Below, piece by piece: positions 25,178 to 33,489 of a stretch of 64,000 bases of DNA (its first letter is position 1; each line of letters opens with the position of its first letter). The position numbers and the translations under genes were made by a program. The DNA is taken from assembly GCF_016405885.1 (NCBI RefSeq), contig NZ_JAEKGC010000001.1:348857-412856 (forward strand). Reading direction: 5' to 3'. The notes beneath the pieces were generated by a model. The model did not search any database, was not told where the DNA came from, and saw only the letters and a program-made list of their open reading frames with translations. This stretch comes from Arthrobacter sp. MSA 4-2 (GTDB lineage: Bacteria > Actinomycetota > Actinomycetes > Actinomycetales > Micrococcaceae).

Positions 25178-27232
25178 ATGCCGTACGTCCTAGGCGTTGA
25201 TATCGGAACGAGTTTCACGGCCGCCGCGATCACCCGCCTTGGCGGCGACTCGGTAGCGACGCCATCCACTCTCGGCCTGGGACTGCGCGGAGGTGCGGTG
25301 CCCACGGTGGTGTTCCTCGGCGAGGACGGGCAAATGCTCGTGGGGGAGGCCGCGGAGCGGCGCGGGCTTGAGTGCCCCGAGCGCATGGTGCGTGAATTCA
25401 AGCGCCGGATCGGCGACCCGGTTCCCTTCGTGGTCGGCGGGGTGAGCGTCGCCGCCGAGGACCTGTTCGCCACGATGGCACGCTGGGTCGTAGACCGTGC
25501 CGGGGAGCGCGAAGGCGAGCCTCCCGTGGCGGTGACCGTCTCCCACCCGGCGGGCTGGGGCGGTCATCGGACGGGCCTGGTCCGGGCTGCGCTGGCCGGC
25601 GTAGGGCTTGCCGACGTCATGCTCCTGAGCGAACCGGAGGCGGCCGCCCTTCACTATGCCTCCCAGGAGCGGATCGAGCCGGGCAGCACGATTGCCGTCT
25701 ACGACCTCGGTGGCGGAACCTTCGACGCCGCGGTGCTGCGCAAGAACGATACCGACACCTTTACGGTGCTCGGGCGGCCCGGCGGCATCGAGCGGCTCGG
25801 CGGAGCCGACTTCGACCAGGCCGTCTTCGCCCATGTGGCCGCCGGGGCCGGACCGGCTTTTGCGGACCTCGACGTCTCCGACCCCGGGGTCCTTTCGGCC
25901 CTCGCACGGGTCCGCCGGGAATGCACCGAGGCAAAAGAGGCTCTGTCCGCCGACTCAGAGGCGACCATCCCGGTGCTGCTGCCCGGGGCGCACACCTCCG
26001 TGCGGCTCGTCCGGTCCGAGTTCGAGTCGATGATCGAGGATCCGGTGCGCTCGACCGTCGAGGTGCTCGCCGGGGTCCTCGAGGCCGCCGGAGTTGAGGC
26101 CGCCGACCTCGACGCGATCCTGCTGATCGGCGGCTCCTCAAGGATTCCCCTGGTTGCCGAACTGCTTTCGGAGGAGCTGGAGCGGCCGATCGCCATCGAC
26201 GCCGACCCCAAGGCATCGATCTCACTGGGAGCCGCGTTCGCCGCCGCCGGGCTCGTGGAGGAGGATCTCGACGGGGACGACGGGGGAGTGCCGGCCGGTG
26301 CGCCCGGGAGTCCCGAGCGGCCCGCCATGGCCTCTGGTGCGCCGCCGGTCCTCGCCCCGGCCGGCGCCGGAACCGTCCGTTCCCGCACGGGCGTGCGGAT
26401 CGGGGCGGTGGCCGTGTCCGTCGCGCTGCTCACCGGTCTCACGGCGACGGCGGCACAGAGCCCGCGGTTCTTCGGGGGCCTGAGCGCCGCTGCGGAGGCC
26501 GATTCCAGCACGGGCCCCCGCAGTTCCCCGACCGGAGAGCCGACGGGCGGCGGCGGGAAGCCGGACACACCGGACAGGACCTGGTTCTCGCAGCTGACGG
26601 ATCCGGCCGAGCCGCCGGCCGCGGCCAACGGAGTCCCGGCAGGGATTGCCGCGCTCGGACCGGGCAGCGGATCCGGTGCAGCCGCGACGCAGGGGGATTC
26701 CGGGGCGGGCGATGATGATTCGCTTCCCACCGGAGGGAAGAGCCTCGCAGGCATCGCCTCCGCTGACCCCGGTACGGCGGGCGCGGGCGGCAGCGGAGAA
26801 CCGTCCGCCGCGCCGGCCCCCGGAACCCCCGATCCGACTCCGGGCACCCCACCCAGCTCGCCGTCCCCGTCCCCGGTGCCGGAGCCGACGCCGCCGCCGG
26901 TGACCCAGCCGCCGGTGACCCAGCCGACGCCGCCGCCGGTAACCCAGCCGCCTCCGACGACTGAGCCGACCCAGCCGCCGGTGACCCAGCCGCCTCCGAC
27001 GACCGAGCCGACCCAGCCGCCGGTGACCCAGCCGCCGGTGACCCAACCGCCTCCGACGACTGAGCCGGCGCCGCCGCCGGTGACTCAGCCGCCTCCGTCG
27101 CCGACAACTGAGCCGGCGCCGCCGCCGACCGGTCCGGTGCCCACGCAGTCCGCCCCGGTGGATCCCAGCCCGGAGCCCAGTGCGGCCATCGAGACCGCCC
27201 CGGCCCCACCGCCGGCCGCACCGGAAGGCTGA
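25178..27232 (+). CDS. Membrane-anchored Hsp70-like ATPase with Pro/Thr-rich exported tail
   Basis: A protein of 684 residues. Residues 1-365 are an actin-like ATPase domain: YVLGVDIGTSFTAAAITR (phosphate 1), AVYDLGGGTFDAAVL (phosphate 2), ILLIGGSSRIPLVAELL (adenosine). The usual peptide-binding domain is missing. Instead a linker leads to one membrane helix (~404-425, IGAVAVSVALLTGLTATAA) and a ~250-residue Pro/Thr/Ser-rich tail ending in PPVTQP/TTEP repeats, presumably outside the cell. It may couple ATP hydrolysis inside to an envelope signal. Followed after six bases by the STAND/LuxR regulator, so probably co-transcribed and functionally paired. Confidence 0.85.
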   Translation: MPYVLGVDIGTSFTAAAITRLGGDSVATPSTLGLGLRGGAVPTVVFLGEDGQMLVGEAAERRGLECPERMVREFKRRIGDPVPFVVGGVSVAAEDLFATMARWVVDRAGEREGEPPVAVTVSHPAGWGGHRTGLVRAALAGVGLADVMLLSEPEAAALHYASQERIEPGSTIAVYDLGGGTFDAAVLRKNDTDTFTVLGRPGGIERLGGADFDQAVFAHVAAGAGPAFADLDVSDPGVLSALARVRRECTEAKEALSADSEATIPVLLPGAHTSVRLVRSEFESMIEDPVRSTVEVLAGVLEAAGVEAADLDAILLIGGSSRIPLVAELLSEELERPIAIDADPKASISLGAAFAAAGLVEEDLDGDDGGVPAGAPGSPERPAMASGAPPVLAPAGAGTVRSRTGVRIGAVAVSVALLTGLTATAAQSPRFFGGLSAAAEADSSTGPRSSPTGEPTGGGGKPDTPDRTWFSQLTDPAEPPAAANGVPAGIAALGPGSGSGAAATQGDSGAGDDDSLPTGGKSLAGIASADPGTAGAGGSGEPSAAPAPGTPDPTPGTPPSSPSPSPVPEPTPPPVTQPPVTQPTPPPVTQPPPTTEPTQPPVTQPPPTTEPTQPPVTQPPVTQPPPTTEPAPPPVTQPPPSPTTEPAPPPTGPVPTQSAPVDPSPEPSAAIETAPAPPPAAPEG
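26887..27135 (+). repeat. PPVTQP / PPTTEP coding repeats
   Basis: About twelve imperfect units of 15-27 bases encode PPVTQP, PPTTEP and related peptides in the tail of the Hsp70-like protein. The tail looks like a flexible wall-spanning stalk and could be mannosylated by Pmt. Confidence 0.75.
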
Positions 27233-27238
27233 CTGGAG

Positions 27239-29854
27239 GTGCAGGGAGGAAGTCTGGGGGTCTCACTGCCGTGTCCGCTGCGGAGAACGGTTGCCGCGTC
27301 CTTCCTCGAGGCCGCGGACCGGTCCGCGGCCGATCCGCAGCGGCGTCTCGTCGCGGGGATCTCCGGCGCCGGCGGATCAGGCAAGAGCGCCCTTCTCGAC
27401 CTTGCCGAGGAACGCTACCGGGACGCCGGAATCGGCGTCGTGCGCGGCCCTGCCGCCCTCGAGACTGGATTCGGTGAAACCGAATTGGACGGTGCCCGCC
27501 GGGCCGTCCTCGTCGATGACGCCCACCTTCTCGACGACGCCGCGCTTGCCCGGATCCACTCGATTCTTGAGGACCGCTCCGACGATGTGATCGTTTCCTA
27601 CCGGGGCTGGCCCCGGAGCCCGGCACTGGAGCGCCTCGCCGCCGTTCTCGAACAGCGCCATCCGCCGGTGGTGCTGGGTCCGCTGGGCACGGACGATCTC
27701 GCCCGCTATCTCGGTGCCGCCCTGGGCGACCCGGTGCCTGCGGCGACCCTTGAGCTGGTGGCGGACCTCACGGGCGGGATGCCGTGGCTCGTGCAGCGGG
27801 TCACCGCGGGCCTGCAGCGGGAGCCCGGCGGAACGGGCTCCGCCCCGGAGGTTCCCCGCGGTGTCATGGACCAGCTCGGCTACGACCTCGACGGCGTCGA
27901 CACCGCGCTGCGCGAACTGCTTCTGGCGATGGCCGTCGGCTTCGTCCCGCCGCGGCAGGTCCCGCCCGGGCTGGCGGCGGCCGGTACCCCGGTCGATACC
28001 CTGCTCGCCCGGGGCCGGGCCGGTGGGATGCTGCTTCCCGATGGACGGCTCGCCCCCCTGATCCGCCGCGCCCTGCTCGCGGCCACTCCGGCCTACCGCG
28101 TCCGGGAGCTGCAGCACTCCCTCGTGGACCTGTTGACGGACGGGGAACTGCGGTCCTGGGAGGTTGCCCGCGGACTGGCCCGCGACGGGCTGCAGCACCC
28201 CCGGGTGGCGGCTGCGCTCGTGGCCGCGGCCGACGCGGAGCTGCCCGACGCACCGGAGGCCGCGGCGGTGCTGTACGAGGAGGCGGGCGCCGCCGGCGCC
28301 GACGGGCTCTCCACGGCGGCGCGCCGGGCCCAGGCTGCCGCAGCTTCGGGGGACCTCGACGGCGCGTGCAGGATCCTTGACCATCTGCTCGCCCAGGAGG
28401 AGGCGCCGGACATCGCACGCGCCGCCGACGTCGCCGCGTCCGTGTGGGCCCAGCGCGGCATGCTCGCCCGCGGAGCCGATGTGTACCGGTGGCTGGGGGA
28501 GGGGCGGGCCGGGAGTTCCGCCGCCCTGGCCGCAGTCACGATGATCGGCAGCGGCGACAGGGAGGGAGCGGAAAAGATGCTCGGGGGAACCGCGCAGGAC
28601 GGCTCCCCGACGGTGCGTGCCGTCTCGGTCGCCCTGATGGGGCGGGGCGTGCACACCTCGCTGGGGCCCGCTCCGGCGCAGGCCCTGCCGGGACTCATCC
28701 GCGCCTCCGACATGATGACCGCCTCGGGCCAGACGCTTCCCCTGCCCGACCTGCCGGCCGCGCTCGCCGCCCTGGCGGCACTCAGCAGCGGTGAGCTCGA
28801 GCTCGCCGAATCGGTCCTTGATGCGGCGCTCGCCGGTGGGCAGGGCGGACCGGTGGCCCGCCCACGGCTGCTGCTGCTGCGGGCATGGACCGCACTGCAG
28901 CGGGACCTGCCCGGCGAGGCCCGGTCCTTCGCCGCCGAGGCGGTCTCCGGCCCGGGCACGCTCGTCCCCCGGGACGAGTTCTTCCTCACCGCACTCGAGG
29001 TGGCGCTGGCGCGGCGGACCGGCGATGTCCCGGCCCTGGTAGGCGCCTGGCAGCGGGCCCGCGAGGGCATCCTGCGCGTCTCGATCGACCTTTACCTCCT
29101 CCTGCCCCTCGGCGAACTCCTTGTCGCCGGCGCCCGACTGCGCGACGCGGCCCGGCTCGAATTCCCGCTCGCCGAGGCCTGGGCATTGCTGGAGCGGCTG
29201 GGCCACCCGCCGCTGTGGTCGGTCCCGCTCCACTGGGCGGCGGTCCAGGCGGCGCTCCTTTCGGACCGGCCCCAGGACCTTGCCCCGCATGCGGCGGCCC
29301 TGGTGCGCAGCGCCGGACGTTATCCCCTGGCCGCGGTGCTCGCCACCGGGGGCCGGGTATGGATTTCGGTGCTGGCCGGCCGCTTCGAGGTCTCCGCCGT
29401 TGAGAACGCAGCGCGCGGGCTCGCGGCCGCCGGCTATACCTGGGACGGGTCGCGCCTGGCGGGCCAGGCCGCGTCGCGGGCCGACGACCGGAAAGACATG
29501 GCCCGCCTGATGGCCTGCGCCCGGGACCTGCACCCGGCCCCCGATACCGCGGCCATGCCGTCATCCCGGCCCGCGGCCGGTGCCACCCGTCCGGCAGCGC
29601 CGGGGCCGGGGCCGGGCGCGGCCGCGGGATCGGACGGGTCTGGGCTGAGTGCCCGCGAGCGCGAGGTCGCCCGGCTCGTGCTTGAGGGCAGGACCTACCG
29701 GGAGATCGGCCAGGCGATCTTCATCTCTCCGCGCACCGCCGAGCACCACATCGCACGCATCCGGCGCCGCCTCGGAGTGACCACCCGCGCCGACCTGCTC
29801 GACCAGCTGCGCGTCGCCCTGGCCCGGGCCGAGAAGGGACCGGGCGGGGCTTAG
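27239..29854 (+). CDS. STAND ATPase-LuxR transcriptional regulator, comparable to mycobacterial IniR
   Basis: A protein of 871 residues from a GTG whose GGAGG is immediately adjacent, so the start is uncertain. The N-terminal STAND NTPase has GISGAGGSGKSALLDLA (Walker A) and AVLVDDAHLLDDAAL (Walker B); the centre is an Ala/Leu-rich helical repeat region. The C-terminus (~795-871) is a LuxR/GerE HTH: LSAREREVARLVLEGRTYRE and SPRTAEHHIARIRRRLGVTT. A large LuxR-type regulator (Rv0339c) sits beside iniB in M. tuberculosis and activates it, to my recollection. Position here between the Hsp70-like and IniB-type genes suggests the same role; sequence orthology is not shown. Confidence 0.82.
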   Translation: MQGGSLGVSLPCPLRRTVAASFLEAADRSAADPQRRLVAGISGAGGSGKSALLDLAEERYRDAGIGVVRGPAALETGFGETELDGARRAVLVDDAHLLDDAALARIHSILEDRSDDVIVSYRGWPRSPALERLAAVLEQRHPPVVLGPLGTDDLARYLGAALGDPVPAATLELVADLTGGMPWLVQRVTAGLQREPGGTGSAPEVPRGVMDQLGYDLDGVDTALRELLLAMAVGFVPPRQVPPGLAAAGTPVDTLLARGRAGGMLLPDGRLAPLIRRALLAATPAYRVRELQHSLVDLLTDGELRSWEVARGLARDGLQHPRVAAALVAAADAELPDAPEAAAVLYEEAGAAGADGLSTAARRAQAAAASGDLDGACRILDHLLAQEEAPDIARAADVAASVWAQRGMLARGADVYRWLGEGRAGSSAALAAVTMIGSGDREGAEKMLGGTAQDGSPTVRAVSVALMGRGVHTSLGPAPAQALPGLIRASDMMTASGQTLPLPDLPAALAALAALSSGELELAESVLDAALAGGQGGPVARPRLLLLRAWTALQRDLPGEARSFAAEAVSGPGTLVPRDEFFLTALEVALARRTGDVPALVGAWQRAREGILRVSIDLYLLLPLGELLVAGARLRDAARLEFPLAEAWALLERLGHPPLWSVPLHWAAVQAALLSDRPQDLAPHAAALVRSAGRYPLAAVLATGGRVWISVLAGRFEVSAVENAARGLAAAGYTWDGSRLAGQAASRADDRKDMARLMACARDLHPAPDTAAMPSSRPAAGATRPAAPGPGPGAAAGSDGSGLSAREREVARLVLEGRTYREIGQAIFISPRTAEHHIARIRRRLGVTTRADLLDQLRVALARAEKGPGGA

Positions 29855-30213
29855 GGGCTCCGGCGGGCGTCGGGGCAAAAACGCACCCGATTGCGACACC
29901 GGCGCCGGATATAACGGGTGCGCCGGTCGTTTTCTGGTGCGCCGGTCGTTTCCGGGTGTGCCGGTCGCACCGAGGTGCGGTCTTCCGGCCGGCGCCCGCC
30001 CCGGTGGTCGCCCAACCCACTCTTCCGGTGCGCGGAGTGCCCGAATACCCCGTACCCCCAGCGTCCGCGACGCCCAAACCCCTATCCGAGGAGTCCCCGG
30101 CAGGGGAGGAATCCCCGATGGCGGCGGACGGCGCCGGTCCTAGATTGAATTCAGGCGATCCAAGCATCGGCGCTCTCAGAACAACCGATCATCACCAAGC
30201 AGGGGAACCCAAA
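29855..30213. other. 359-base region between the regulator and the IniB-type gene
   Basis: No gene seen. It holds a 19-base tandem repeat (separate entry) and, nearer the gene, TAGATT at 30141-30146, which could be a -10 for the IniB-type gene ~70 bases downstream. GAATTC at 30148-30153 follows. No convincing -35 or ACTYGTG-type box is present. A gap this size suggests that the IniB-dynamin genes have their own promoter. Confidence 0.5.
29917..29973 (+). repeat. 19-base tandem repeat, three copies
   Basis: Three copies of GGTGYGCCGGTCGTTTYCK-like sequence, the third diverged. Located ~60 bases after the regulator's stop. There are no spacers, so it is not a CRISPR array; like the arrays at 13505 and 19634 it sits just 3' of a gene. 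Confidence 0.78.
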
Positions 30214-31551
30214 ATGCCAACTCTCGCAACGACTCTTCTCGAATTCCTGATGAACCTGTTCAAGGACCCCGAGGCCGCGGCGGCCTTCAAGGCGGACCCC
30301 GAGGGGGCCCTCGCCGACGCCGGGCTGGGAGGTGTCTGCATGGAAGACGTCGATGCGGTCCTGCCGGTCATCCTCGACTACGCCCCCGTCGCCGTGAACT
30401 CGTCCTTCGACCGCGAGTACAACACCGGCGGCAATGACTCCACCATCGAGGCGCCGATGAGCGGCAACGCCGGCTCGGTCAGCGTCGGCCCGATCACCGG
30501 CGCAGGCCACAGCCACGGCGATGACGATGACGATGACCACGGGCATGGCGGCGGCCGAGGCCACGATCACGATGACGACGACGACGACGATCATGGCCAC
30601 GACGACTACAACGATCATGGCCACGCGGTCCAGACCCTAACCCACGTGATGAACAACTACTCCTACACGTCGACCATCGATGACCGGGACACCATCACCG
30701 ACCAGTCGGTCAACCAGAACATCTGGGCCGACGGCGATGTCACCCAGTTCTTCGACAACGACGCCATCGTCGCCTCGGGCGATGACGCCATCGCGGCCGA
30801 AGGCGACGTCGAGGTCGACAACTCCGTTGACGAATCCACTGACAACTCCACCACGGTTCACGCCGGGGATGACGCGCACATCGGCATCGGCAACACTGAC
30901 GTCGACGTCGAGATCGATGACTCCTTCAATGAGGACAACGACGTCACCGAGGATTCCTACAACAAGGACAACTCGGTCAACGACTCCTACAACGAGGACG
31001 AGTCGATCAACGACTCCTACAACGAGGACAACGACGAGGACAACGACATCAACGACTCGTACAACACGGACGTCGACGTCGAGTTCGAGGACTCGTTCAA
31101 CGAGACCACGGACGAGTCGACGACCACGGTGCGGGATTCGAACAACGACAATTCGACGACCGTCGACATCGACGACTCCTTCAATGAGGTCGACAAGTCC
31201 GTCACCGACCACTCGACCAACACGGACCTGGACGTCGAGATTGAGGACTCGTTCAACGAGGTCGACGTCACGGATTCCTACAACGAGACCACGACGACCA
31301 CCGAGACCGAGGTCGTCATCGACGAATCCTTCAACACCGACAAGTCGGTCACCGTTGATGAATCCTTCAACACCGACAAGTCGGTCACCGTCGACGCTGA
31401 GTTCGACGAGTCCTTCAACGACACCTCCACCGAGGTTGTCGTGGACGACATCACCACCGAGTTCACCTCGATCGACGAGTCGGTCGTCCTGACCGACACC
31501 GAGGTCACCGCCGACGAAGGCGGCGAGGTGGACCTGGAGGCCGATTCATAG
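30214..31551 (+). CDS. IniB-type protein with His/Asp-rich segment and acidic S-[FY]-N repeats
   Basis: A protein of 445 residues from the ATG at 30214. Residues 3-50 (LLEFLMNLFKDPEAAAAFKA, DPEGALADAGL) match the IniB N-terminal domain of mycobacteria. Residues ~99-139 alternate runs of Asp with His-Gly (likely cation binding). From ~residue 140 the protein is Asp/Asn/Ser/Thr/Val-rich, with twelve copies of the core S-[FY]-N in contexts such as DDSFNED, NDSYNED and DESFNTD. No signal peptide or membrane segment. Mycobacterial IniB has a Gly/Ala-rich tail instead. Function unknown; the tail may be disordered or a calcium-dependent beta-structure. Confidence 0.8.
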   Translation: MPTLATTLLEFLMNLFKDPEAAAAFKADPEGALADAGLGGVCMEDVDAVLPVILDYAPVAVNSSFDREYNTGGNDSTIEAPMSGNAGSVSVGPITGAGHSHGDDDDDDHGHGGGRGHDHDDDDDDDHGHDDYNDHGHAVQTLTHVMNNYSYTSTIDDRDTITDQSVNQNIWADGDVTQFFDNDAIVASGDDAIAAEGDVEVDNSVDESTDNSTTVHAGDDAHIGIGNTDVDVEIDDSFNEDNDVTEDSYNKDNSVNDSYNEDESINDSYNEDNDEDNDINDSYNTDVDVEFEDSFNETTDESTTTVRDSNNDNSTTVDIDDSFNEVDKSVTDHSTNTDLDVEIEDSFNEVDVTDSYNETTTTTETEVVIDESFNTDKSVTVDESFNTDKSVTVDAEFDESFNDTSTEVVVDDITTEFTSIDESVVLTDTEVTADEGGEVDLEADS

Positions 31552-31586
31552 CAGCCTCCCGCAAGTTTGTCTCAAGAAGAACGGCC

Positions 31587-31620
31587 CGGCCCGGCAGGAA
31601 GCGTGCTTCCCGCCGGGCCG
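31587..31620 (+). terminator. Strong hairpin after the IniB-type gene
   Basis: CGGCCCGGC (31587-31595) pairs perfectly with GCCGGGCCG (31612-31620); after one A/C mismatch GGAA pairs with TTCC, closing a 6-base loop. Only CTCTGT follows, so termination may be partial. It would reduce transcription into the dynamin genes relative to the IniB-type gene. Confidence 0.6.
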
Positions 31621-31662
31621 CTCTGTAGTCTCGAGTCATCGTCTTTCCCGGGAGGTGCACCT

Positions 31663-33489
31663 GTGGCCGAGCTGGTTCAGCTTGTGGAGCGCGGCATCGA
31701 ACTGGTGCATGCGGGAGACAGGGCGGATCTGCGCCGCCGCCTCGAATCGACCCGGGGCCGTCTCCTCGACGCGGCGATCCGGGTGATCGTCGTCGGAGAG
31801 TTCAAACAGGGCAAGAGCCAGCTCATCAACGCCCTGGTCAATGCGCCCGTGTGCCCGGTGGATGACGACATCGCCACTTCGGTGCCCACCGTGGTGCGCT
31901 ACGGTGAGCAGCCCTCGGCCGTCCTCGTGGTGCCCCGGGACGCCGACCCGGCGGCTGACGGCGGGCCCGCGCTGGAACGGCAGCCGGTCGACCTGGCCGA
32001 CATCGCCTCCTACGTCTCGGAGAAGGGCAACCCCGGCAACGAGCGCCGGCTCGTGGCGGCCGAGGTTTCCCTTCCGCGCAAGGTCCTTGCCGGAGGGCTT
32101 TCCCTCGTCGATTCGCCCGGGGTCGGCGGCCTCGATTCGGCCCACTCGCTGACGACACTCACCGCTCTGCCGACGGCCGATGCGATGCTGCTGGTGTCCG
32201 ACGCCTCCCAGGAATACACCGAACCGGAAATCCGCTTCCTGCGCCAGGCCCTGCGGGTCTCCCCAAATATCGGCTGCGTCCTGACCAAGACCGACCTCTA
32301 CCCGCAGTGGCGGCGGGTCGCCGAACTCGACCGGGTCCACCTCGACCGGGTCCGTCCGGGGATTCCGCTGATCCCGGTGTCCTCCGACCTGCGCCTTCAC
32401 GCGGCCCGCCTGAAGGACAACGAACTGAATGCGGAGTCGGGCTTCCCGGCGCTGGTGGCCTACCTGCGCTCGAACATCCTCGGCTCCGCCGAAAGGCTCC
32501 AACGCCGCTCCGTCGCCCAGGACCTGCTCTCAATCACCGAGCACCTGCGCCTGTCGCTGACGTCGGAACTCGGCGCGCTCGAGGACCCCGAACGGACCCC
32601 GCTGATGATCGCCGGGCTTGAGGCCGCCAAGGAGCGCGCCGATGAGCAGCGCCGGAGGTCGGCCCGCTGGCAGGTCACCCTCAACGACGGCATCAGCGAC
32701 CTCATCGCCGACATGGAGTACGACCTGCGCGACCGGCTGCGCAGGATCCAGCGCGAAGCGGAGCAGGCGATCGACGAAGGGGACCCGGGGCCGACCTGGG
32801 ACCAGTTCGCCCAGTGGCTCGAGCAGCGGGTCGCCTCGGCGGTTTCCGATACCTTCGTCTGGACCAGTGAACGCTCCGCCTGGCTGGCCGAGCAGGTCGC
32901 CGAGCATTTCCAGCAGGACGAGGTGCGGCTGCCGGTGCTTTCGGTCTCCGACACCCAGGATGTCCTGAGCCCCGTCGAGAAGGTGCCGACGCTCGACCCG
33001 GGCAGGGTGGGCCCCCTGCAGAAGGTCCTGATCGGCATGCGCGGATCCTACGGCGGCGTCCTGATGTTCGGGTTGCTCACCGGCATCGTCGGCATGTCCC
33101 TGATCAACCCCTTCTCGGTGGGAGCCGGGCTCCTGTTGGGACGCAAGGCCTACCGGGAGGACAAGGAGGCGCGGCTCAAGCGCCGGCAGGGCGAGGCGAA
33201 GGCGCTCGTGCGGCGGCAGATCGACGACGTCGTCTTCCAGGTGGGGAAGGAACTCAAGGACCGGTTGCGCCTGATCCAGCGCGCCACCCGCGACCACTTC
33301 TCCGAAATCGCCGAAGAGCACCACCGTTCGCTGGGCGATTCGGTGGTGGCGGCACAGAAGGCCGCAGCCACCTACGCCCTCGAACGGGAGCAGCGGATGC
33401 AGCAGATCCGGGCCGAACTGAAGCGCGTCGATGCCCTGCACGCCGAGGCCCGCGCACTGGAAGGTGACCCCGCGGCGGCCCGGCCGTGA
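31663..33489 (+). CDS. Dynamin-like GTPase (IniA-type)
   Basis: A protein of 608 residues from the GTG at 31663 with GGAGGTG at 31651-31657; longer in-frame starts run through the terminator hairpin. GTPase motifs: GEFKQGKSQLINALVNAPVC (G1), SVPTVV (G2), LVDSPGVGGL (G3), TKTD (G4). The helical part has a hydrophobic stretch near residues 458-490 (GVLMFGLLTGIVGMSLINPF, then VGAGLLLG) that can insert into or span the membrane. It resembles bacterial dynamin-like proteins such as mycobacterial IniA, which remodel membranes. Stop and the next start overlap by four bases. Confidence 0.88.
   Translation: MAELVQLVERGIELVHAGDRADLRRRLESTRGRLLDAAIRVIVVGEFKQGKSQLINALVNAPVCPVDDDIATSVPTVVRYGEQPSAVLVVPRDADPAADGGPALERQPVDLADIASYVSEKGNPGNERRLVAAEVSLPRKVLAGGLSLVDSPGVGGLDSAHSLTTLTALPTADAMLLVSDASQEYTEPEIRFLRQALRVSPNIGCVLTKTDLYPQWRRVAELDRVHLDRVRPGIPLIPVSSDLRLHAARLKDNELNAESGFPALVAYLRSNILGSAERLQRRSVAQDLLSITEHLRLSLTSELGALEDPERTPLMIAGLEAAKERADEQRRRSARWQVTLNDGISDLIADMEYDLRDRLRRIQREAEQAIDEGDPGPTWDQFAQWLEQRVASAVSDTFVWTSERSAWLAEQVAEHFQQDEVRLPVLSVSDTQDVLSPVEKVPTLDPGRVGPLQKVLIGMRGSYGGVLMFGLLTGIVGMSLINPFSVGAGLLLGRKAYREDKEARLKRRQGEAKALVRRQIDDVVFQVGKELKDRLRLIQRATRDHFSEIAEEHHRSLGDSVVAAQKAAATYALEREQRMQQIRAELKRVDALHAEARALEGDPAAARP

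Noticed and set aside
25178..27232. Canonical DnaK chaperone
   Set aside because: No substrate-binding domain and no grpE or dnaJ neighbours; a membrane helix and Pro/Thr tail replace it.
27377..29533. A 718-codon frame antisense to the STAND/LuxR regulator
   Set aside because: Same reason: mirror frame of a GC-rich gene; no family resemblance and no start signals.
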